Below are positions 22,498 through 27,835 of a DNA stretch of 27,835 nucleotides, one piece after another. The position numbers and the translations under genes are program-made. Each line of letters opens with the position of its first letter. Position 1 is the first letter of the stretch. The stretch comes from Rhodoferax sp. UBA5149 (GTDB lineage: Bacteria; Pseudomonadota; Gammaproteobacteria; Burkholderiales; Burkholderiaceae_C), in contig NZ_DHXT01000097.1 in NCBI RefSeq assembly GCF_002413825.1, forward strand, positions 79,467-107,301, in the 5' to 3' direction. The notes under the pieces are model-generated. The model was not told where the DNA came from and made no database searches. It was given only the letters and a program-made list of their open reading frames with translations.

Positions 22498-23932
22498 CGA
22501 GTCTTCCTGGATGCGATGGGGTGGATTGGGTAAAGAAGAAGCCCAAATCCGCAGCCGTGGGATCGAAAGCAGATCTGGCCGGCGAGCGCATGGACATGCG
22601 AACCAGTTTGGCGGCGTCAGCCGATTCCCAGTCCTCGGGCACTTTCTGGCCCATGGTGACACCCCGCAAGACCAGCTGGTGGCGAATGGCTGCATCCAGA
22701 GCGGGCCCCAGTTTGGCGGCTTCGTCGATTTTGGAGAGAACCGCTTGTTGAACGCCATTGGACTTGAATGACGAAACCACATCGTCCAGCGTGTCGCCGT
22801 GACCGCCAGCGTTGAGCACCAGCAAACGGTTGACGCCGGGTAAATCCAGTACGTCCAGCATGCCCCGCTTGCGCGGGTCGTTCGGCGCCAGTCCGGTGGT
22901 GTCAATCAATACCATTTTCTTGTTGCCCAGCAGGCTCAACAGATCTTGCAGGGCCGCGCGGTCATGCGCGAGATGGGCTACCACGCCCAGCATGCGACCG
23001 TAGGCCCGCAATTGCTCGTGTGCGCCGACGCGATAGGTGTCCAGGGTGATCAGCCCGACGCTGCTGGGGCCGTGTTTTCGCGCACACAGGCCAGCCAGTT
23101 TGGCGGCCGTGGTGGTCTTGCCAACGCCGGTCGCGCCCACCAGTGCATAGGTTCCCCCCTCTTCGTGCAAAGGACGAGACGTCGCGTCAGTTTTAAGGTT
23201 GCGCTCCAGAACGTCCATGACCCAGCGCACGGACTCGGCTGCTCCAATTTCTTCGGGCAAGCGCTCAAGAATAGTCCGTGCCAGTGTGGGTGAATAACCA
23301 GCACGAATCAGTTTGAGCATCAAATTTGACTGAATGGGGTTCTGGCGGGCTTGCCCAAGCCAGGTCAGTGTGTTGAATCGGTCTTCAATCAAGGCTTTCA
23401 TGGCGTGTAGCTCGTCCACAATACCCTGGGACATCGCAGGCGCTGGCACCGGGGCCATCGCCGCAAGTGGCCTTTGTACCGGAATGGCTTTAAGTTGAGG
23501 TGGCGTCGCAAGTTGGACGGGCGCTACCCGCACACTCCCTGTCGTCGGGCGGGGTGGTGCCACGTCCTCGGTCACCGCCACCTCTGTTTGGCCCGTCAAG
23601 GCTTCATGGCGGCGGCGCAGCATCCGTTCGCGTACATAGTCCTGAAACGACAGCGTGCTCATGGCCAACTGTGTGGCGTCATCCTCCACCTGGTTTCTTG
23701 ATTCGGCGGCGCTTGCAGGCGACTGTCGGCTTGGGGGCGTCTGAGCTTTGGCTCGGTTGGCAAATGAGTCCGAGTGGTCCAGTGCCGTCAGCGTGTCTTC
23801 GGCCGTTGCGACCACCTCAACACCGGTTGCCGTGGGGCGGTTGGACAAAATCAGGGTGCCGTCACCAAAAGCGAGTCGCGCCTTGGCAAGAGCCTCGCGG
23901 GAAGTCGGTGCAGTAAAGCGTTGGATGTTCAT
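22490..23932 (-). CDS. flhF: Flagellar SRP-type GTPase FlhF
   Basis: FlhF is a signal-recognition-particle-type GTPase that sets the flagellar site and number. The 480 residues begin MNIQRFTAPTSREALAKARL, the typical B-domain start, followed by a long Pro/Ala/Val-rich linker to about residue 165. The NG domain starts near 170. Its G motifs are GATGVGKT (266-273), DTYRVGAHEQL (298-308), DTTG (344-347) and the SKIDEAAKLG segment that carries the guanine-specific Lys-Asp in a shortened form. The start overlaps the flhA stop as ATGA, and the end overlaps the flhG-like gene. Confidence 0.96.
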   Translation of the reverse strand: MNIQRFTAPTSREALAKARLAFGDGTLILSNRPTATGVEVVATAEDTLTALDHSDSFANRAKAQTPPSRQSPASAAESRNQVEDDATQLAMSTLSFQDYVRERMLRRRHEALTGQTEVAVTEDVAPPRPTTGSVRVAPVQLATPPQLKAIPVQRPLAAMAPVPAPAMSQGIVDELHAMKALIEDRFNTLTWLGQARQNPIQSNLMLKLIRAGYSPTLARTILERLPEEIGAAESVRWVMDVLERNLKTDATSRPLHEEGGTYALVGATGVGKTTTAAKLAGLCARKHGPSSVGLITLDTYRVGAHEQLRAYGRMLGVVAHLAHDRAALQDLLSLLGNKKMVLIDTTGLAPNDPRKRGMLDVLDLPGVNRLLVLNAGGHGDTLDDVVSSFKSNGVQQAVLSKIDEAAKLGPALDAAIRHQLVLRGVTMGQKVPEDWESADAAKLVRMSMRSPARSAFDPTAADLGFFFTQSTPSHPGRLDA

Positions 23933-26022
23933 GATGATGCGCCTCGGAGTATCGGACCTATACGGATGGTGTGGGATTCAGGGATTTCGCTGTGAGCGAG
24001 TACCTGAAGCCGTGGCGCTACGCGACGTACCAGCCGGGCAATAGCGCTGCGAATTTGGTCTGGCACCAGCAGGCAGGCCGGAATGCCAATTTCTTCCTGC
24101 TTGAGTGCAACTTCGGCCGCGGTACGGGTAAATATGTCGGCCACACCGGGATCCAGCGCCGGCCCGGTAGCGTTGCCAAGCGCTTGTACCAGAAGGCGCT
24201 CGAGGGCCGGATCAATGGCGATGACGTTGAGTTCCCGCGCCGGACCGTAGATTTGCTGCACGATGGCCGGGGACAAAGCAATCCGCACACGCCGCGCCAA
24301 CTCCGCAGGGTCTGTCACCGTGCCTGCGTGTTCGGCCAGGGATTCGATGATGGTGCGGATATCGCGGATGTGCACAGACTCATCCAGCAGCAGTTGCAGG
24401 ACCTTCTGGAATACAGCGATGGGTACCATTTTGGGAACTACTTCTTCAATCAGTTTTGGAGCCAGTTTGCTCACATGTTCAACAAGTTGCTGGGTCTCGG
24501 TCCGGCTCAGTAATTTCGACGCCTGGACTTGCATCAAGTGTGACAAATGGGTGGCCATGACAGTCTCGGAATCAACCACGGTAAACCCGGCCATTTGCGC
24601 GGCTTCTTTCTGGCGTTCGTCGATCCAGTGCGCGGGCAGACCAAAAGCCGGGTCCGTGGTGGCGGTGCCGATCAAGGGCGTCGTAATGCCGCCTGGATTG
24701 ATGGCGAGGTACATGCCGGGAAATGCCTCGCCTTCTCCTGCAATGACCCCGCGCAGGGTGATGCGATAGCCGCTGGGTTTGAGCTCCAGGTTGTCTCGCA
24801 CGTGAACCGCTGGCGGTAGAAAACCGACCTCCTGGGCGAATTTTCGGCGCACGCCTTTGATACGGGTCAGCAGGTCACCTTGACGCTTCTTGTCTACCAG
24901 CGAGATTAGTCGATATCCCAACTCAAGGCCCAACTGGTCAACGGGCTGCAGGTCATCCCAGGATGCTTCGCCGTCAGACGTAACCGCAGTCGCAGCCGCA
25001 GCCGCAGCCGCGTCAGGGTCGGGCGGCAAGGGCTTGTGCGCAAGTACCCAGGCGCCATAGCCGAGTACCAAAGAGATGCCAATAAATACGACGTGCGGCA
25101 TGCCGGGAATCAGGCCAAGAATGCCCATGATGGCAGCGGTAATGCCCAGCACACGCGGCGAGATGAACATCTGTTCAACGATCTGACGACCCAGGTCGTG
25201 ATCCTTGCCCACGCGCGACACCACCATGGCCGCGGCCACCGAGATCAACAAGCCTGGAATCTGCGCCACCAGCGCATCGCCCACGGCCAGCAAAATATAG
25301 GTGTCGGCTGCCTGCGAGGCCGTCAAACCGTGTTGCAAAACACCCACCATAAAGCCGCCAAAAATATTGATCAACAGAATCAAAATTCCGGCCACCGCGT
25401 CACCGCGCACAAATTTGGAGGCACCATCCATGGAGCCAAAAAAGTCGGCCTCCTCCGAAACCTCGGCACGCCGACGTTTGGCCTCTTTTTCATCAATCAG
25501 GCCGGCATTCAAGTCCGCGTCCACGGCCATTTGCTTGCCTGGCATGGCGTCCAGAGCGAAGCGGGCGGAAACCTCGGCAATACGTTCCGCGCCCTTGGTC
25601 ACCACCACGAAATTGATGACCACCAGGATGGAGAAAACAATCAGACCGACAGCGAAGTTTCCGCCAATAAGAAAGTGACCAAAGGCTTCAATCACCGCGC
25701 CGGCCGCGCCGGCACCGGTATGGCCTTCAAGCAGTACGACGCGGGTGGATGCCACGTTGAGCGACAGCCGCATCAGCGTGGTGAGCAGCAGCACGGCGGG
25801 AAACGCGGCAAAGTCGAGCGGCCGAATCATGTAGGCCGCCACCATCATCACCATCAAGGCGACTGAGATATTGATGGTGAAGAAGGTGTCCAGCATCCAC
25901 GTCGGCAGCGGTAACACCATCATGGCCAAAATGGCCACGACCAGCATCGGTGCGGCCGCGCCTTGAATCAACCGCCCGTTGCCGCCAAACCATTGTTGCA
26001 GGGCTTTGAGTTGTGTGCTCAT
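23929..26022 (-). CDS. flhA: Flagellar export gate protein FlhA
   Basis: FlhA is the large inner-membrane export-gate protein of the flagellar type III system. The 697 residues have eight hydrophobic helices in the first about 330 positions, the FHIPEP-family signature in RIAEVSARFALDAMPGKQMA followed by VDADLNAGLIDEKEAKRRR, and a large cytoplasmic domain with LGYRLISLVDKKRQGDLLTR and a VLQLLLDESVHIRDIRTIIE helix that binds chaperone-cargo. A run of seven alanines in the linker (about residues 337-345) is encoded by a tandem hexamer. Start overlaps flhB as ATGA. Confidence 0.98.
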   Translation of the reverse strand: MSTQLKALQQWFGGNGRLIQGAAAPMLVVAILAMMVLPLPTWMLDTFFTINISVALMVMMVAAYMIRPLDFAAFPAVLLLTTLMRLSLNVASTRVVLLEGHTGAGAAGAVIEAFGHFLIGGNFAVGLIVFSILVVINFVVVTKGAERIAEVSARFALDAMPGKQMAVDADLNAGLIDEKEAKRRRAEVSEEADFFGSMDGASKFVRGDAVAGILILLINIFGGFMVGVLQHGLTASQAADTYILLAVGDALVAQIPGLLISVAAAMVVSRVGKDHDLGRQIVEQMFISPRVLGITAAIMGILGLIPGMPHVVFIGISLVLGYGAWVLAHKPLPPDPDAAAAAAATAVTSDGEASWDDLQPVDQLGLELGYRLISLVDKKRQGDLLTRIKGVRRKFAQEVGFLPPAVHVRDNLELKPSGYRITLRGVIAGEGEAFPGMYLAINPGGITTPLIGTATTDPAFGLPAHWIDERQKEAAQMAGFTVVDSETVMATHLSHLMQVQASKLLSRTETQQLVEHVSKLAPKLIEEVVPKMVPIAVFQKVLQLLLDESVHIRDIRTIIESLAEHAGTVTDPAELARRVRIALSPAIVQQIYGPARELNVIAIDPALERLLVQALGNATGPALDPGVADIFTRTAAEVALKQEEIGIPACLLVPDQIRSAIARLVRRVAPRLQVLAHSEIPESHTIRIGPILRGASS
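24985..25012 (+). repeat. Tandem CGCAGC hexamer in the FlhA linker
   Basis: About four copies of CGCAG(C/T) encode a poly-alanine run (minus strand GCTGCG units) in the flexible linker between the membrane and cytoplasmic parts of FlhA. A whole-unit length change would keep the frame. Confidence 0.6.
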
Positions 26023-27176
26023 GGTGCGGGCGCGCTGGCGATGACCTTGGACAAGGGATCAAGTTCAGGCGGAACAAAGGGTTGCGGTGGCTCGCCCGGC
26101 ATGGGGCCGTCGCCGCGCATGGCCGCTTTGAGCCGGTAGATATAAGCCAGCACTTGGGCCACGGCGGTATACAGGCTAGCAGGGATGTCCTGATCCAGCT
26201 CTGCATTCGCATACAGGGCTCGCGCCAGCATGGGGGACTGCAATACCGGGATTGAATGGTTTTTGGCGATGTCCCTGATCTTCATGGCGAGCAGGTCGGC
26301 TCCTTTGGAGATCACCTGGGGTGCGCGCATGGTTTTTTCATCGTATTTGATGGCCACGGCAAAGTGGGTTGGGTTCATGAGAACGAAGTCCGCCTTGGGC
26401 ACGGCGCCCACACTGTTGCCCTGTGAAATTTCGCGTTGTCTTTGGCGCAACTTGCCTTTCATCTGGGGGTTGCCGTCTGACTCCTTGTGTTCCTGCTTTA
26501 CTTCTTGATGAGACATTTTCATCTTGGACTTATGCAAGAAACTCTGAAGCGGCACATCCACCATGGCAACCACCAATATCACGAGCAGCAGCAGACCCAT
26601 ACCCGCCGTCAGCCACTCAGTCAAGTGATGGATGGCTGCGGTTGAGGGTTGCAACACCAGGTTGGCGACGGTGTGAATGCTGGAGCTCAAGTACGTTGTA
26701 CCCAGTGCAATCAGCACTGCGGTGATAAACGTCATCTTCAGCACTTCAGTCAATTTGTCCTTGGTGAACATCCGGCCGAAGCCCGTCAACGGATTCAGGC
26801 GGCTGAAGTCGGGCATGACTGGCTTCAAGCTGGTTACCCAACCGCCGACGGCCACGGTGCTCAACATCACCACAGCGGTCGTGATGGCGGCAAAAATCAC
26901 ACAACCCAGCAGGCCGACCGTCGCCATGTCCTGCAGTCGGGTCAGCATGGCGTCCGGATGCGCGACAGAGGTGGCGTCGAAGGAGAGTTGCTGACCCAGG
27001 TGGACCTTGAGCCGGTCAAACATCACCGGCGCCAACGTCATCAAGCTCAGGGCGCCGGCTCCCAACACGGCCAAATGCGACAAGTCCCGTGAGCGTGTCA
27101 CTTGCCCATCATCACGCGCTTTTTGAAGCTTCCTCTCGGAGGCCGGTAAATTGCGATCTTGACTGCTTGATTCCAT
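26019..27176 (-). CDS. flhB: Flagellar export switch protein FlhB
   Basis: FlhB is the substrate-specificity switch of the flagellar export apparatus. The 385 residues have a basic N-terminus (SERKLQKARDDGQVTRSRDL), four membrane helices, and a cytoplasmic tail with the self-cleaving NPTH motif at 268-271 (LMNPTHFAVAIKYDEKTMRA). The MSHQEVKQEHKESDGNPQMK linker is typical. The Pro-rich end (PGEPPQPFVPPELDP) extends slightly past the enterobacterial length of about 382. No strong Shine-Dalgarno is seen before ATG 27176. It is the first gene after cheZ, at a distance of 117 bases. Confidence 0.97.
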   Translation of the reverse strand: MESSSQDRNLPASERKLQKARDDGQVTRSRDLSHLAVLGAGALSLMTLAPVMFDRLKVHLGQQLSFDATSVAHPDAMLTRLQDMATVGLLGCVIFAAITTAVVMLSTVAVGGWVTSLKPVMPDFSRLNPLTGFGRMFTKDKLTEVLKMTFITAVLIALGTTYLSSSIHTVANLVLQPSTAAIHHLTEWLTAGMGLLLLVILVVAMVDVPLQSFLHKSKMKMSHQEVKQEHKESDGNPQMKGKLRQRQREISQGNSVGAVPKADFVLMNPTHFAVAIKYDEKTMRAPQVISKGADLLAMKIRDIAKNHSIPVLQSPMLARALYANAELDQDIPASLYTAVAQVLAYIYRLKAAMRGDGPMPGEPPQPFVPPELDPLSKVIASAPAP

Positions 27177-27293
27177 GGTGGGGAGACTGTTAAGTTATCC
27201 CCATTGTCGTAAGGCGACGTGCTAACTAAAGGCCGATAAGACGGCGTTTAACCCGCCACTTTCGGACGGTTTCAACTGCAAATGCTGAACGGT
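27177..27293. other. cheZ-flhB intergenic region
   Basis: This 117-base gap is long enough for a separate flhB promoter. It contains an imperfect palindrome (27229-27248). The GCCGATAA inside it looks like a sigma-28 -10 on the plus strand, but no TAAA lies 15 bases upstream and the direction is wrong for flhB. Confidence 0.4.
27229..27248. promoter_or_regulatory. Imperfect palindrome upstream of flhB
   Basis: AAGGCCGATAAGACGGCGTT has GCCG / CGGC arms around a 6-base centre and AA / TT ends. It begins 53 bases upstream of the flhB start. Its outline recalls the palindrome between flgB and flgA, so a shared regulator is possible but unproven. Confidence 0.25.
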
Positions 27294-27835
27294 TCAGAAC
27301 CCCAGGCTTGCCAATAGATCGTCGACTTCAGATTGGCCCGTCACCACATCAGGGTTGCCCTCGGGGTTGACCACCGGGCCTGACAATACAGGATGGTGGT
27401 TAGCCGCCGGAGTCGGCGGTGATGCTTTGACAACAGCATCCGCCGGGGCGGTCTGAATCAGCAATTGAACCAGTTGCTCTTCAATGTTGGCGGCCAGATT
27501 GACGACTTTGGCGATGACCTGACCTGTCAGATCGTGAAAGTCCTGCGCCATCATGATTTCGGTCAAATGCGCGTCAGTTTGTTTGGTCGACTCTTCAACG
27601 CCGGTCAAGAAATTCATCACATGGCCTTTGGCCACTGCCGCTACCGGGTCTTTGACAATCAACGCGCCAATACGCCGGGTTTCCGATGCAATGTGATCCT
27701 GTTGCGCCTTGGCCTGGTCGACCAGATTAAGTACTTTTTCTGCGGCCTCGCCGGTCAGTCGTGCAATATAGGAGAGGCGACTTTTGGCATCAGGGAGTTC
27801 GTCCGCCCAGCCCTTGACCTTGTCAGTCAGACCCA
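27294..27835 (-). CDS. cheZ: Chemotaxis phosphatase CheZ (5' end outside window)
   Basis: CheZ dephosphorylates CheY-P. The frame is open to the right edge, so the start is missing; about 180 codons are present against about 200-215 for the family. The central long-helix core ELPDAKSRLSYIARLTGEAA, the catalytic MMAQDFHDLTGQVIAKVVNL with the Asp and Gln that act on CheY-P, a Pro/Ala/Val-rich linker, and the C-terminal CheY-binding helix EVDDLLASLGF are all visible. The first residues of the true protein lie beyond position 27835. Other che genes, probably cheY, are expected further right. Confidence 0.95.
   Translation of the reverse strand, partial: GLTDKVKGWADELPDAKSRLSYIARLTGEAAEKVLNLVDQAKAQQDHIASETRRIGALIVKDPVAAVAKGHVMNFLTGVEESTKQTDAHLTEIMMAQDFHDLTGQVIAKVVNLAANIEEQLVQLLIQTAPADAVVKASPPTPAANHHPVLSGPVVNPEGNPDVVTGQSEVDDLLASLGF

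Noticed and set aside
27230..27237. GCCGATAA resembling a sigma-28 -10 element
   Set aside because: It points towards cheZ antisense, and no TAAA lies 15 bases upstream.

Overview
The window is about 61-63% GC, densely coded, with many 4-base stop/start overlaps. The protein families and flagellar gene order suggest a betaproteobacterium of the order Burkholderiales, most likely a Comamonadaceae member close to Rhodoferax or Polaromonas. That placement comes from recollection of the families and of a short dispersed repeat, not from a search. No tRNA, rRNA, CRISPR array, insertion sequence or prophage gene was seen.

Positions 1-7450 are ordinary chromosome. A truncated MdtA-type RND efflux adaptor (minus) is divergent from a RIO-family protein kinase (plus). 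The kinase converges on a histidine-phosphatase-fold protein (minus). Next is a minus-strand block of a PhzF-family isomerase, a class I/II PLP aminotransferase and the C-terminal half of an EamA transporter, all joined by ATGA overlaps. It is divergent from a MocR-type regulator (GntR helix-turn-helix fused to an aminotransferase fold). Between them lies what looks like the stub of a LysE-type exporter, so the transporter end of this locus has decayed or been deleted. Three degenerate copies of one short, partly palindromic repeat sit inside the PhzF, EamA and MocR reading frames, and a second type of dispersed repeat encodes the start of PhzF.

Positions 7463-20934 hold the flagellar rod, hook and junction genes. 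flgB-C-D-E-F-G-H-I-J-K-L run on the minus strand and end in an HDOD-domain signalling gene. Divergently on the plus strand are flgA, then flgM and a probable flgN behind a very clear sigma-28 promoter. A 19-bp near-palindrome lies between flgB and flgA.

Positions 21026-27835 hold a second minus-strand flagellar block: cheZ (partial), flhB, flhA, flhF, an flhG-like gene and fliA. It converges on flgM-flgN. FlhB and FlhA form the export gate. FlhF and the FlhG position normally set flagellar number and placement. FliA is sigma-28 and FlgM its anti-sigma factor. The FlhG-position protein has no Walker A motif, which is the most notable protein-level oddity here.

Nothing in the window looks like a wholly new multi-gene system. 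The strongest leads are the intragenic repeat family, the P-loop-less FlhG, the decayed MocR-linked exporter and the candidate flagellar operators.
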